The position numbers and the translations under genes are program-made. A DNA stretch of 64,000 bases from Burkholderia sp. 9120 (GTDB lineage: Bacteria; Pseudomonadota; Gammaproteobacteria; Burkholderiales; Burkholderiaceae), in the NCBI RefSeq assembly GCF_000745015.1, contig NZ_JQNA01000002.1:1426001-1490000 (forward strand), in the 5' to 3' direction. The notes under the pieces were generated by a model. That model did no database searches. It saw nothing but the letters and a program-made list of their open reading frames with translations, and had not been told where the DNA came from. Every line of letters starts with the position of its first letter. The first letter of the stretch is position 1. Below are positions 26,136 to 39,692 of the stretch, piece by piece.

Positions 26136-26162
26136 GCCGCCGGACGTTTGACGTCCGGCGGC
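26136..26162. terminator. Strong hairpin between convergent genes
   Basis: Perfect 11-base arms GCCGCCGGACG and CGTCCGGCGGC with the loop TTTGA, placed between the DUF4148 gene and the 3' end of the sensor kinase gene. T runs are weak on both sides. The position suits a shared bidirectional terminator. Confidence 0.6.
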
Positions 26163-26179
26163 TCAGCGATCAATAGCGC

Positions 26180-27583
26180 TTAAATAGAGGTCACTCTGTC
26201 GCCTGCCTGATCCGGGAACCGCAGCCAGAACCGCGTCAGAACATGCGGCCGGCTCTGCACGCCGCACTCTCCCCCGTGACTATTCATGATCGATCTGACG
26301 ATCGCGAGCCCTAGCCCGGTGCCCGACGCAGAGTTGTGCCGCGACGGGTCCACCCGGTAGTAGCGCTCGAAGATCCGTTCGATATGATGCGTGTCGATGC
26401 CGGGGCCCAGGTCCGACACGCTGATCGTCGTCGCGTCGTCCGCCTGATTGCAGTCGACGGTAATCGCAGTCCCTTCAGGCGCATGAGCCAGCGCATTCGA
26501 CAGCAGATTGCTGAGCGCTCGCTGATACAGCAGCAGGTCCGCGCGCACCACACCCTGCCCCGTCACGACGATCGACACGCCCGCATCTTCCGCCACCGTC
26601 TCGTAGTACCCCGCGACACGTTCGGCCTCCGCCACGGCATCCAGCTCGCGCAGCGACAGCGATGCATCGGCCTGCTCGGAGCGGGCCAGAAACAGCATGT
26701 CTTCGATCATCCGCGACAGTCGCTGATATTCGTCGACGCTCGACTCGATCACGTCGCGATACTCGTCCGCGCTGCGGGGCTGCGCCAGCGCGACCTGGGC
26801 CGCGGCCTGCAGATTGGTGAGCGGCGTGCGCATGTCGTGCGCGAGGTTCGATGAAAACTGGCTCAACCGCGTGAACGCCTCGTCGAGCCGCGCCAGCATG
26901 CCGTTGAAAGCACGGCCCAACTCTCTCAACTCGCCGGACGTATCGAGCGCCGGCAGCGGTTGCGCGAGGCGGCTGGTCGACATATCTTCCGCGCGCGCCA
27001 CCAGCCGGCGCAGCGGGCTCAAGCCGAGCAGCGCGATGCCATAGGCCAGCGCGGCCGCCGCCACCACGCCCAGCACTTCGATCAGCACGATCGTTTGCGC
27101 GCTGGCGCGCAGCAACGCCTGATCGCTGGAGGCATCGTACTGAACCGCGACGCGCACCGACGCGCCGCCCGGGTCCTCGAGCGACGCGTTCGCCACCAGG
27201 TATCGGAGCGCCGAACGGCTGCGCTCCAGCCGAACCGGTGCCGGAATCGACAGAACCGGCGCATAAGGTTGAAACCCTGCCGTGCTCAGCAGACGATTGC
27301 CTGCCGCGTCATAAATGGCGAGATCCATATTCCGGTGACCATGCAATTGATCGACCCATGTCTCGGCGGTACGCGCAATGTCATCCGGATTGCGTATGGC
27401 GGTCAGGTGCATTTGCAGCGCGCTCACGGTCTCGGCCATCTGCTCGAGCGACGCCGACTCGATGCGATTGCGCAGCGCCTCATACAGCCCGAAGCCGCTC
27501 GCCGCGAGCACCGCCGACGTGGACAGAATGATGAGCGCCGTCAATCTCGCGCGTAGCGTGCGCGGCAAGATACGCCGTATCAC
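26180..27583 (-). CDS. Sensor histidine kinase, heavy-metal type
   Basis: Membrane kinase of 467 residues. TM1 is about residues 13-35, a periplasmic sensor loop covers about 36-163, TM2 is about 164-188 and HAMP about 188-243. The phospho-acceptor His249 is in [12 protein letters not shown]. The ATP-binding domain has the N box [13 protein letters not shown], the G1 box DLGPGID and the G2 box GTGLGLAIV. Domain order and the LAHDLRTPL-type H box fit the CusS/CopS/IrlS group that senses copper, silver, zinc or cadmium in the periplasm. The ATG overlaps the regulator stop by four bases. It ends the czcCBA-regulator-sensor transcript. Confidence 0.92.
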   Translation of the reverse strand: MIRRILPRTLRARLTALIILSTSAVLAASGFGLYEALRNRIESASLEQMAETVSALQMHLTAIRNPDDIARTAETWVDQLHGHRNMDLAIYDAAGNRLLSTAGFQPYAPVLSIPAPVRLERSRSALRYLVANASLEDPGGASVRVAVQYDASSDQALLRASAQTIVLIEVLGVVAAAALAYGIALLGLSPLRRLVARAEDMSTSRLAQPLPALDTSGELRELGRAFNGMLARLDEAFTRLSQFSSNLAHDMRTPLTNLQAAAQVALAQPRSADEYRDVIESSVDEYQRLSRMIEDMLFLARSEQADASLSLRELDAVAEAERVAGYYETVAEDAGVSIVVTGQGVVRADLLLYQRALSNLLSNALAHAPEGTAITVDCNQADDATTISVSDLGPGIDTHHIERIFERYYRVDPSRHNSASGTGLGLAIVRSIMNSHGGECGVQSRPHVLTRFWLRFPDQAGDRVTSI

Positions 27584-28260
27584 GTGCCGCTGCTCCGGTG
27601 TTCCAGCACGTAGCCCATGGCTCGCACCGTGTGAATGAGCTTGGGTTCGTAGGCGTCGTCGACTTTGGAGCGCAGCCGCCTGATCGCCGAATCCACCACG
27701 TTCGTGTCGCTATTGAAATTCATGTCCCAGACCTGCGACGCAATCGTCGCGCGCGGCAGAATCTCCCCCTCCCTGCGCATCAGTAGCCAGAGCAGCGCGA
27801 ACTCCTTCGCGGTCAGCAGAATCGTGTCGCCCTGGCGGGTGGCCTTGCGGCGCGTCAGATCCAGCTCGAGGTCCGCGACCTTGAGCAAGGTCGATTCGCG
27901 CGGCTTGCCGCGCCGCAGAATCGTGCGCACACGGGCCACCAGTTCGACGAAATCGAACGGCTTCACGAGGTAGTCGTCGGCGCCGAGTTCGAGACCCTTG
28001 ACGCGGTCCGACACGTCGTCGCGCGCGGTGAGAAACAGCACCGGCGTCTGCTTCGTGCGCCGCAGTTTCTCCAGCAGTGTCCAGCCGTCGTGACCGGGCA
28101 GCATCACGTCGAGAATCAGCAGGTCGTAGTCTTCCGTCTCGGCCTGATGCAAGCCCGTCACGCCGTCCTGAACCCAGTCGACCACGTAGCCCGCCTCGGT
28201 CAAGCCCTTGCGCAGATAGGCGCCGGTCTTCGGCTCGTCTTCTACTAAAAAAATCCGCAT
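27580..28260 (-). CDS. OmpR-family response regulator, heavy-metal type
   Basis: Protein of 226 residues, the standard OmpR/PhoB size. The receiver has the acidic pair ED at 7-8, phospho-acceptor Asp51 in [14 protein letters not shown], the Thr in LFLTARDD and the Lys in [10 protein letters not shown]. The C-terminal winged helix (about 125-222) matches the CusR/CopR/IrlR group ([42 protein letters not shown]). It lies six bases after the efflux pump gene and likely binds the box at 34489 to switch on the whole operon, including itself. Confidence 0.93.
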   Translation of the reverse strand: MRIFLVEDEPKTGAYLRKGLTEAGYVVDWVQDGVTGLHQAETEDYDLLILDVMLPGHDGWTLLEKLRRTKQTPVLFLTARDDVSDRVKGLELGADDYLVKPFDFVELVARVRTILRRGKPRESTLLKVADLELDLTRRKATRQGDTILLTAKEFALLWLLMRREGEILPRATIASQVWDMNFNSDTNVVDSAIRRLRSKVDDAYEPKLIHTVRAMGYVLEHRSSGT

Positions 28261-28266
28261 GCGAAC

Positions 28267-33074
<4,808 letters not shown>

Positions 33075-33084
33075 GATGAATCCT

Positions 33085-34422
33085 TCAAGGTTGAGAGGGG
33101 GTACGGGCGGCATCGGTGCGCAACGGCGTGCCGACCAGCCGGCCGATATCCGCGTAGGCCAGATGCGCGTCAGTCAGCGCCTGCACGTATTGCGACTGCC
33201 GCTGGAAAAACGTGCGCTGCGCGTCCAGCACGTCGAGGAGGCCGAACTTGCCGAGTTCGTAGCCGCGCGACATCGCATTGAGTGCCTCACGTGCGGCGGG
33301 CAAGACGTCGGCGCCTAGACGGCGGGCTTCCTGCGTTGCGCGTTCGTAGTTGGTATAGGCCTGGGCCAGGGCCAGTTGCAGGCGCGCCGTCTCACTGTCG
33401 AAATCGGCGTGCGCCTTCCCGGCGTTATAGACGGATTCGAGTAGCGCGCCTTTGTTGGTGTCGAATAACGGCAGCGGAATCGAGACGCCGACCACCGCCT
33501 GGTTGCCACGCGCGCCGCCGGCCGTGATCCGTTTCATGCCGGCGCTGAAGGTGATATCGGGAATCCGTTTGGCACGCTGCACCGAGATGGCGGCGTCGGC
33601 GCGCTGCATTTCGGCGCGCGCGGCTCGTGCGAGCGGGGCCTCGGCGAGGCGCGGCATGAGCTGAGCCAAAGGCTCGACGGCGGGCAGGCTTTCCATCTCA
33701 CCGGAAGCCGGACGCTCGCGCACGAGCGGACTGCCGGTGACGTTCGCGAGCGTTTCCATGGCCATCTCGACGCGCGATCTGGCGTTGCCGAGTTCGATCT
33801 GTACGGCGGTCGCGGCGACGCGGGCCTGGGTCGCCTCGACCGGCGAAACCTTGCCCGCACGCACCCGCTTCGCGGCGAGTTCGGCGGAGCGGGCCGCGAT
33901 ACGCGCCGATTCTTCCGCGACCTTCAACTGGCGTTGCGCGGCGAGCAGGCCGTAAAACGCGGCGATTACGTCGGAGCGCAGCGCCGCGCCCCGGCCGTCG
34001 AGCGACGCGAGCGCCACCTCACGGCCATACGACGCGACGTCGAGACGCGCCTGACGCTTGCCGCCCAGTTCAACCAGTTGGCTTACCAGTGCGGTGCTGG
34101 TCCGATCGGGCCCGCTGAAGCCTTCCTGCAGAAACGAGATGTCGGGGTTGGGGCGCGCGCCCGCTTGCATGAAGGCGCCCTGGGACGCGTCGGCAGTGGC
34201 GCGTGCGCCGCGTAGCAGCGGATTGTTCTGGGCCGCGAGGCCGAGCGCTTCGTCGAGGGATAACGGCGACGTGGGTGTCGTGAGGGCAGCGCTTGCTGTT
34301 GTTTCGGCAGCAGCGCCTGCCGATGAATCTTGCGCACGCTCAGGAGTGGCTGTCCCCGGCGATGCATAAGCGGACGCCACGGCGGCAAGTGCAAGACAGG
34401 CAACGAGGTTGCGGGTAAGCAT
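33085..34422 (-). CDS. czcC: Outer-membrane efflux channel, CzcC/TolC family
   Basis: Protein of 445 residues from the ATG at 34422, chosen because it starts the signal peptide MLTRNLVACLALAAVASAYA; an upstream in-frame start at 34482 would hide it. Two outer-membrane-efflux repeats are visible, with LSLDEALGLAAQNNPLLRGARA opening the first and RIPDITFSAGMKR in the second. It forms the exit duct for the czc pump. First gene of czcC-czcB-czcA-regulator-sensor, with a CusR-like box 67 bases before the start. Confidence 0.9.
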   Translation of the reverse strand: MLTRNLVACLALAAVASAYASPGTATPERAQDSSAGAAAETTASAALTTPTSPLSLDEALGLAAQNNPLLRGARATADASQGAFMQAGARPNPDISFLQEGFSGPDRTSTALVSQLVELGGKRQARLDVASYGREVALASLDGRGAALRSDVIAAFYGLLAAQRQLKVAEESARIAARSAELAAKRVRAGKVSPVEATQARVAATAVQIELGNARSRVEMAMETLANVTGSPLVRERPASGEMESLPAVEPLAQLMPRLAEAPLARAARAEMQRADAAISVQRAKRIPDITFSAGMKRITAGGARGNQAVVGVSIPLPLFDTNKGALLESVYNAGKAHADFDSETARLQLALAQAYTNYERATQEARRLGADVLPAAREALNAMSRGYELGKFGLLDVLDAQRTFFQRQSQYVQALTDAHLAYADIGRLVGTPLRTDAARTPSQP

Positions 34423-34488
34423 GGCGTAGAGAATTCGTCGAATAAGTCGGCCGATGCTAAGGTCCCGCCGCGGTGCAAACATGAGGCG

Positions 34489-34511
34489 AAAATGACAAAT
34501 CCGTCATGTTT
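34489..34511 (-). promoter_or_regulatory. CusR/CopR-like operator of the czc operon
   Basis: AAAATGACAAATCCGTCATG: the halves ATGAC and GTCAT are six bases apart and are flanked by CGAAA and TTTCG, an imperfect palindrome very close to the known CusR box (AAAATGACA and TGTCATTTT halves). It is 67 bases upstream of czcC in the direction of transcription. The regulator encoded later in the same operon is the natural candidate to bind it. The rest of the 342-base gap (34423-34764) should also hold the NCS1 permease promoter and contains no gene. No TPP riboswitch was recognised before the permease. Confidence 0.6.
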
Positions 34512-34764
34512 CGCGGCGGCTCCGGTGCGGGTCGAGTGACGCCTGAAACCTGGCCGGGGACGTGGTCGATTCGTGGTCGATCCCAGGCCGATTTAATGCC
34601 GATCCGGGCCGTAAGCTGATTTAGGGATAATCTCGGGTTCGCCGGCGGCTGCCCGCCGCCGCGGCGACCTTTTCACGCAGCGCTCACACCAACTTAAAAC
34701 AGCCGTATAGCAGTTATTTCAGCGTCAGCAATAGATCAAGCATCACCAACAGGGACAAGACCAG

Positions 34765-36081
34765 ATGGCACAAGATCCACTCGCCGGCGACGCCGGTTCC
34801 ACCTACGCACCGCTCATGCCGGTGCCCGACGCGCGTCGCGCATTCCGCACCGGCGACGCATTCGCGCTCTGGTTCTCGCTCGGCATCGGCCTGCTGGTCG
34901 CGCAAGCAGGCGCGCTGCTGGTGCCCGGCTTATCGCTGCCGCATGCATTGCTGGCCATCGTGATCGGCAGCGTGATCGGCGTGGTGCTGCTGGCGCTCGC
35001 CGGCGTGATCGGCACGGACACCGGCCTCGCGGCGATGTCGTCGCTGCGGCCGACGCTCGGCGTGCGCGGCGCGTCGGTGCCCGCCGTGCTGAACGCGGTA
35101 CAACTGGTCGGCTGGGGCTCGTTCGAAGTGATCGTGATGCGCGATTCCGCCGACGCGCTCGCCAAACAGTCGTTCGGCTTCTCCATGCCGCTGATCTGGA
35201 CCGTGGTCTTCGGCTTGCTGGCGACGCTGCTGGCGATCAGCGGCCCGCTGTCGTTCGTGCGTAAATTCCTGCGCACGTGGGGCATCTGGCTGCTGCTCGC
35301 GGGCGCGGCGTGGCTCACGTATAACCTGCTGGCCAAACACGATCTGGCCGCGCTGATGCGCCGTCCGGGCACGGGCGAGATGTCGTTCGGCGGCGCGATC
35401 GATCTGGTGGTGGCCATGCCGTTGTCGTGGCTGCCGCTGATCGCCGATTACACGCGCTTCGGCCGCAAACCCGGCGAGACGTTCCGCGGCACGCTGCTCG
35501 GCTATGGCATTGCGAACCTGTGGTTCTACGCGCTAGGCGCGATCTACGGCCTCGCGGCCGGCGGCGGCGATGCCTTGCTGACCGGCGCGCTGGCCCAGGC
35601 CGGCGGCGGCCTCGCGCTGCTGCTGATCCTGATCGACGAAGTCGACAACGCGTTCGCCGACATTCACTCGGCCGCAGTCTCGACCGGCACGTTCTGGACG
35701 CGCGGCAGTGTGCCGATGCTGTCGGCCGCGTTCGGCGCGCTCTGCACGCTGGTCGCGCTGCTGGTGCCGATGGCGAAGTATCAGAACTTCCTGCTGCTGA
35801 TCGGCTCGGTGTTCGCGCCGCTGTTCGGCGTGGTGCTGGTGGATCACTTCATCGTCCGCAAACGCCGGATCGAAGCTGCCGTGCTCGCCGATCTGCAAGG
35901 CCGTTACGGTTTCTCCGGCGGCTGGCATCTGAGCGCGTTCGCCGCGTGGGCGATCGGCATCGTGTCGTATCAGGTGATCAATCAGTGGCTGCCGAATCTC
36001 GGCGCGACATTGCCCGCGCTGGCGATCGGCGCGGTGTGTTACTACGCGCTGGTGTCGGTGCGCAAGACGGCGTATGCGTGA
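34765..36081 (+). CDS. NCS1-family permease (CodB/CytX-like)
   Basis: Membrane transporter of 438 residues with about twelve hydrophobic segments, in the nucleobase-cation-symport-1 family: LWFSLGIGLLVAQAGALLVPGLSLP near TM1, AVQLVGWGSFEVIVM near TM3, and SWLPLIADYTRFGRKP near TM6. It resembles the cytosine/hydroxymethylpyrimidine branch. The neighbours, a ureohydrolase and a LysR regulator, suggest uptake of a guanidino or related compound instead; a similar set surrounds guanidinobutyrase in Pseudomonas. The substrate is open. Confidence 0.8.
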   Translation: MAQDPLAGDAGSTYAPLMPVPDARRAFRTGDAFALWFSLGIGLLVAQAGALLVPGLSLPHALLAIVIGSVIGVVLLALAGVIGTDTGLAAMSSLRPTLGVRGASVPAVLNAVQLVGWGSFEVIVMRDSADALAKQSFGFSMPLIWTVVFGLLATLLAISGPLSFVRKFLRTWGIWLLLAGAAWLTYNLLAKHDLAALMRRPGTGEMSFGGAIDLVVAMPLSWLPLIADYTRFGRKPGETFRGTLLGYGIANLWFYALGAIYGLAAGGGDALLTGALAQAGGGLALLLILIDEVDNAFADIHSAAVSTGTFWTRGSVPMLSAAFGALCTLVALLVPMAKYQNFLLLIGSVFAPLFGVVLVDHFIVRKRRIEAAVLADLQGRYGFSGGWHLSAFAAWAIGIVSYQVINQWLPNLGATLPALAIGAVCYYALVSVRKTAYA

Positions 36082-36118
36082 GGTTTGATGTCACGCGGTA
36101 GCGTCGTCTGAAAATGCG

Positions 36119-36146
36119 AAAAGGCCTGCAAATGCAGGCCTTTTTT
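36119..36146. terminator. Bidirectional rho-independent terminator
   Basis: AAAAGGCCTGCA, two bases, TGCAGGCCTTTTTT: a perfect stem with T runs on both strands, between the permease gene (plus) and the ureohydrolase gene (minus). It ends both transcripts. Confidence 0.92.
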
Positions 36147-36186
36147 ACTTTCCCGGTACGCGGTACGACGTGTGGCTCGTCGCGTC

Positions 36187-37176
36187 CTATCGCGTGGAAG
36201 CCCGATACTCGACGCCCGGCAGCACGCATAGCAACTCGAACGCCAAGTTCGCACCCAGCAGCGCGGTCGTGCCGAACGGATCGTACGGCGGCGCGACTTC
36301 CACCAGATCGCAGCCGACGATATTCAGCCCATGCGAGCCGCGAATGATCTCGAGCGCCTGCGGCACCGTCAGCCCGGCGATTTCCGGCGTGCCCGTACCC
36401 GGCGCGAAAGCCGGATCGATCCCGTCGATGTCGAACGTGATGTACACCGGGCCGTCGCCCATACGTTCGCGCACGCGCGCCATCAGCGGCGCCAGCGACT
36501 GGTTCCAGCACGCCTCGGCCTGCACGACCTCGAAGCCCTGATCGCGGCACCAGTCGAAGTCTTCCGCCGCGTAACCCGTGCCGCGCAAACCGATCTGCAC
36601 GACGCGCTCGCAATCCAGCAAGCCTTCTTCGACCGCGCGGCGGAACGGCGTGCCGTGCGCGATCTTCTCGCCCATCATCGTGTCGTTGACGTCGGCGTGC
36701 GCGTCGACGTGAATCAAGCCGACCTTGCCGTGCTTGCGATGAATCGCGCGCAGGATCGGCAGCGCGATGGTGTGGTCGCCGCCCAGCGTGATCGGCTTGC
36801 AATCGTGCTGGAGAATTTCGTCGTACGCGGCTTCGATGCGCGCGATCGAGTCGTGCAGGTTGTACGGGTTGATCGCGACGTCGCCCAGATCGGCCACCCG
36901 CAGCGAATCGAACGGCGCGGCGCGCGTCGCCATGTTGTACGGGCGCAGCAGCACCGATTCGCTGCGAATCTGGCGCGGCCCAAAACGCGCGCCGGTACGG
37001 TTCGAGGTGCCGAGATCGAACGGCACGCCGACGAAGCAGGCGTCGAACCCTTCGGCCGAGCCGACGTTCGGCAGGCGCATCATCGTCGCGATGCCGCCGC
37101 AGCGGGGCATGGCGTTACCGGAGAGCGGCTGCGGCCGTTCGCCGGCGTCGGGAGAAATGAAGGAAGAAGGTTTCAT
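36187..37176 (-). CDS. Ureohydrolase (agmatinase/guanidinobutyrase family)
   Basis: Mn-dependent ureohydrolase of 329 residues. Metal-binding motifs are LGGDHTIALP, VDAHADVND and YITFDIDGIDPAFAPGTGTPE. It should release urea from a guanidino compound. Its position beside an NCS1 permease and a divergent LysR regulator parallels the gbuA locus of Pseudomonas, so 4-guanidinobutyrate is a fair alternative to agmatine; this is inference. Start at 37176 (MKPSSF); a longer frame to 37251 is unlikely. No polyamine genes are adjacent. Confidence 0.88.
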   Translation of the reverse strand: MKPSSFISPDAGERPQPLSGNAMPRCGGIATMMRLPNVGSAEGFDACFVGVPFDLGTSNRTGARFGPRQIRSESVLLRPYNMATRAAPFDSLRVADLGDVAINPYNLHDSIARIEAAYDEILQHDCKPITLGGDHTIALPILRAIHRKHGKVGLIHVDAHADVNDTMMGEKIAHGTPFRRAVEEGLLDCERVVQIGLRGTGYAAEDFDWCRDQGFEVVQAEACWNQSLAPLMARVRERMGDGPVYITFDIDGIDPAFAPGTGTPEIAGLTVPQALEIIRGSHGLNIVGCDLVEVAPPYDPFGTTALLGANLAFELLCVLPGVEYRASTR

Positions 37177-37298
37177 CGTGGCTCGGCAATGAAAAGGCGC
37201 TGCAAACGGACTGCAAGCGAAAAACGTGCGAACCGGCCGAGGAGAAAGCATAAGAAGCGCACCTTGCCGGGCGAATCTGGATTCTTAAGCAGTTTCCC

Positions 37299-37329
37299 TG
37301 AAGTTAAAATACGAACAGAATAAACTTCA
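37299..37329. promoter_or_regulatory. Candidate LysR operator
   Basis: TGAAGTT, 17 bases, AACTTCA: an inverted repeat in the AT-rich divergent gap between the ureohydrolase gene and its LysR regulator, 30 bases before the regulator start. The place suits autoregulation and activation of the ureohydrolase gene. Confidence 0.45.
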
Positions 37330-37358
37330 CATCGATTTTCAGCGATGTATCCTGACGC

Positions 37359-38279
37359 ATGTTCTCTCAACTCACCGATCTCGACCTGCGGCTGATCCGC
37401 GTGTTCCTCGCCATCGTCGACGCCGGCGGCGTGTCGCCCGCCCAGGCGACCCTCAATGTCGGCCAGTCGACCATCAGCACACAGCTCGCCACGCTGGAAA
37501 CGCGTCTGGGCTACCGGCTGTGCGAACGCGGCCGCGGCGGCTTCAGCCTGACCGCGCGCGGCGAGCAGTTCATCGACGCGGCGCGTGCGCTGTTATCCGC
37601 GGTCGATACCTTCGGCATGCAGGCGCGCAACGTCGGCCGCAAGCTGGTCGGCACGCTGGATATCGGCATGATCGGCCATACGCCGGTGTCGGCCAGCGCC
37701 CGTATCAGCGACGCGATCGGTCGCTTCCGGGCGCGCGATCAGTCAGTGCGGTTTTCGATTCTGGTGCGCTCGCCGGGCGAGCTGGAAGAGTTGCTGCTCA
37801 ATGGGCGGATTCAGGTGGGCATCGGCTATTTCTGGCATCGCGTGCCGTCGCTCGAATACACCGAGGTGTTCGCCGAAGACCAGCTCGCGTATTGCGCGAA
37901 GGGGCATCCGCTGTTCACGCAGGCGGGCGCGGTGCCGCCCGCCGAAGCCGCACAGCATGAATGGGCGTGGCGGAGTTATCCGTTGCCCGAGGCCGAGAGT
38001 TCGACCACGCCGCAGAACGTGACCGCCGTTGCGGACAATATGGAAGCGGTCGCGATGCTGGTGCTGTCGGGGCATCACCTCGGCTATTTGCCGGGGCATT
38101 TCGCGGCGCCGTTCGTCAGGCAGGGGCTGCTCGCGGCGTTGAATCCGGAGTTGATGCGCTATCGCGTCGCGTTTCATATGGTGACGCGGGGGCGACAGCA
38201 TCGCACGGATATCGTCGAGGCGTTTATCGACGATATGAAGGCTGCGCATCCAGCGCAGATTCTGGAGGTGGAGGCGTAG
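37359..38279 (+). CDS. LysR-family transcriptional regulator
   Basis: Protein of 306 residues. The N-terminal winged HTH covers about 5-65 (LRLIRVFLAIVDAGGVSPAQATLNVGQSTISTQLATLETRLG), and the effector-binding domain covers about 95-295. It is divergent from the ureohydrolase gene and probably controls it and the permease in response to their substrate, as GbuR does in Pseudomonas (inference). Its last 56 bases overlap the 3' end of the convergent Fic gene. Confidence 0.9.
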   Translation: MFSQLTDLDLRLIRVFLAIVDAGGVSPAQATLNVGQSTISTQLATLETRLGYRLCERGRGGFSLTARGEQFIDAARALLSAVDTFGMQARNVGRKLVGTLDIGMIGHTPVSASARISDAIGRFRARDQSVRFSILVRSPGELEELLLNGRIQVGIGYFWHRVPSLEYTEVFAEDQLAYCAKGHPLFTQAGAVPPAEAAQHEWAWRSYPLPEAESSTTPQNVTAVADNMEAVAMLVLSGHHLGYLPGHFAAPFVRQGLLAALNPELMRYRVAFHMVTRGRQHRTDIVEAFIDDMKAAHPAQILEVEA

Positions 38280-39429
38280 TCGAGCTGGTTGCGTCCGCCG
38301 GCCCCCACCCCGGGATAGTCAGGTAATAGCGGGTCGAGCGACCCGCACCGACCCTGCCCAGTATGCCCATGTCCTCGAGTTCGATGAGTTCGCGCGACGC
38401 CGTGGCCCGCGACGTGCCGCCGACGCTCTCGTATTTCCGCGTGTTCATGCCGCCGTCGAAACCATGGGGACCGGCATCGAGCAGCAGCTTGACGACTTTG
38501 CGCTGTCGAGTGGTCAGTACCTTGTCCTGATGGTTCATCCAGAAAAGGGCTGTGGCGAGCGCGGCGTCCATGACGCCGGACGCTTCTTCGCAGGACACCC
38601 GCACCTGCTCCACGAACCACAGAACCCATGCGGTCACGTCCAGATCGCCATGCTGGGCGCGTTCGAGCTGCTCGTAGTAGTCGCGCCGCTTGTCGAGCAG
38701 GCGCTGCGAAGTCCGGATCAAGCGGCTGATCTCACCGTTTTCGCGCGCCAGCACGAGATCGATGAGGACTCGACCGACGCGGCCGTTCCCGTCCTCGAAA
38801 GGGTGAATCGTCTCGAACCACAGGTGAGCGAGTGCCGCTTTGACCAGACTGTCGTGCTCGGTCGTGGCGTTGAACCAGTCCAGGAATTGCTGCATTTCGG
38901 CCGGGACGTGGGCCGACGACGGCGCCTCGTAGTGCACCCTTTCGCGTCCGAAGCCTCCACTGACCACTTGCATCGGCTCGGCATGCTCGCGGTAGGCCCC
39001 GACGAGAATTTTCGTCATGCCCGAGTAGCCGGTCGGGAAAAGCGCCGCCTGCCAGGCACACAGACGCTCATGCGAGAGTGGCGCCGCCCTTTGCAGCACC
39101 GCGTCGTCCATGATGTCGAGCAGGCCTTCCACGCTTCGAGGCGCGTTGGCGCCGTCCTGATTGCCGACGCCGAGCCGCCGCGCCACGGACGAACGCACCG
39201 CGGTAAGGTTGATGCGTTCACCTTCGATAGCGGCTGTCGCGACGGCGTCCTGACTCCAGGCTTCGGCGGCGAGTTCGAGGCGCTGTTCGAAGCCCAGACC
39301 CGCCAGCTTGCCCTCGACAACGCCTTGCGCCCGGTGCGCGCGAGCCAGTTCGGCGCCGACCTGAATGACGTCATAGTGCATGCCGGGCCACGTGGGGGCT
39401 TGCCAGATAAGGGACTGTGTCGGTGACAT
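38224..39429 (-). CDS. Fic-family AMP-transferase with C-terminal winged helix
   Basis: Protein of 401 residues from the ATG at 39429. The catalytic Fic motif HPFEDGNGRVGR is intact (about residues 205-216), so it should transfer AMP or another nucleotide moiety to a target hydroxyl. An N-terminal TAAIEG at about 67-72 fits the inhibitory helix (S/T)xxxE(G/N), placing it in the self-inhibited class II. The C-terminal 100 residues look like a winged helix (TTRQRKVVKLLLDAG, then GTSRATASRELIELEDMGIL). It may act on itself or on DNA-bound partners. It lies alone between convergent neighbours. Two palindromes sit on its promoter. Confidence 0.9.
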   Translation of the reverse strand: MSPTQSLIWQAPTWPGMHYDVIQVGAELARAHRAQGVVEGKLAGLGFEQRLELAAEAWSQDAVATAAIEGERINLTAVRSSVARRLGVGNQDGANAPRSVEGLLDIMDDAVLQRAAPLSHERLCAWQAALFPTGYSGMTKILVGAYREHAEPMQVVSGGFGRERVHYEAPSSAHVPAEMQQFLDWFNATTEHDSLVKAALAHLWFETIHPFEDGNGRVGRVLIDLVLARENGEISRLIRTSQRLLDKRRDYYEQLERAQHGDLDVTAWVLWFVEQVRVSCEEASGVMDAALATALFWMNHQDKVLTTRQRKVVKLLLDAGPHGFDGGMNTRKYESVGGTSRATASRELIELEDMGILGRVGAGRSTRYYLTIPGWGPADATSSTTPPPPESALDAQPSYRR

Positions 39430-39464
39430 GGCGGAATGAGCCTTGAGGCGATTACGGGCTTTAA

Positions 39465-39485
39465 TCGACTCATAACGTGAGTCGA
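39465..39485 (-). promoter_or_regulatory. Fic promoter palindrome 1
   Basis: TCGACTCA, five bases, TGAGTCGA, located between the -10 box and the start codon of the Fic gene. The core TCGACT is shared with palindrome 2. A bound protein here would block transcription. Confidence 0.6.
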
Positions 39486-39490
39486 ATCTA

Positions 39491-39496
39491 AGTATA
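39491..39496 (-). promoter_or_regulatory. Candidate -10 box of the Fic gene
   Basis: TATACT on the minus strand, 62 bases before the ATG and between the two palindromes. No good -35 hexamer lies at the expected distance, where palindrome 2 begins, so activator-dependent or weak expression is possible. Confidence 0.4.
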
Positions 39497-39512
39497 GTCG
39501 ACCCTGAGGCGA

Positions 39513-39557
39513 TTGAGCGTCTAATCGACTCAAATTGTAAGTCGATTAGACGCTCAA
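39513..39557. promoter_or_regulatory. Fic promoter palindrome 2, 18-base perfect arms
   Basis: TTGAGCGTCTAATCGACT and its exact complement are separated by nine bases. The inner part (TAATCGACT) repeats palindrome 1, and both palindromes are preceded by GAGGCGATT, so the region is an imperfect tandem duplication of about 60 bases. It upstream-flanks the -10 box of the Fic gene. An operator bound by the Fic winged helix is the simplest guess. Confidence 0.65.
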
Positions 39558-39592
39558 CGTGAACCGCTCCCGGGACCGGCAAGAGCCGACAT

Positions 39593-39631
39593 AAAAAAGC
39601 CTCTGTAAGTCAAAGACTTACAGAGGCTTTT
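39593..39631 (-). terminator. Terminator of the ftsK-lolA transcript
   Basis: GCCTCTGTAAGTC, three bases, GACTTACAGAGGC, with six T following on the minus strand and four T on the plus strand. It lies 60 bases after lolA and isolates lolA from the accessory block. Confidence 0.93.
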
Positions 39632-39692
39632 GGCAGAATCGAAACCCACTTTCAACCGGCGAAGCGACAGGCCTGACGCCTCCCGCGAACGC

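Noticed and set aside
34560..34764. TPP riboswitch before the CytX-like permease
   Set aside because: I looked for the CTGAGA and ACCTGAT-type conserved elements and did not find them.
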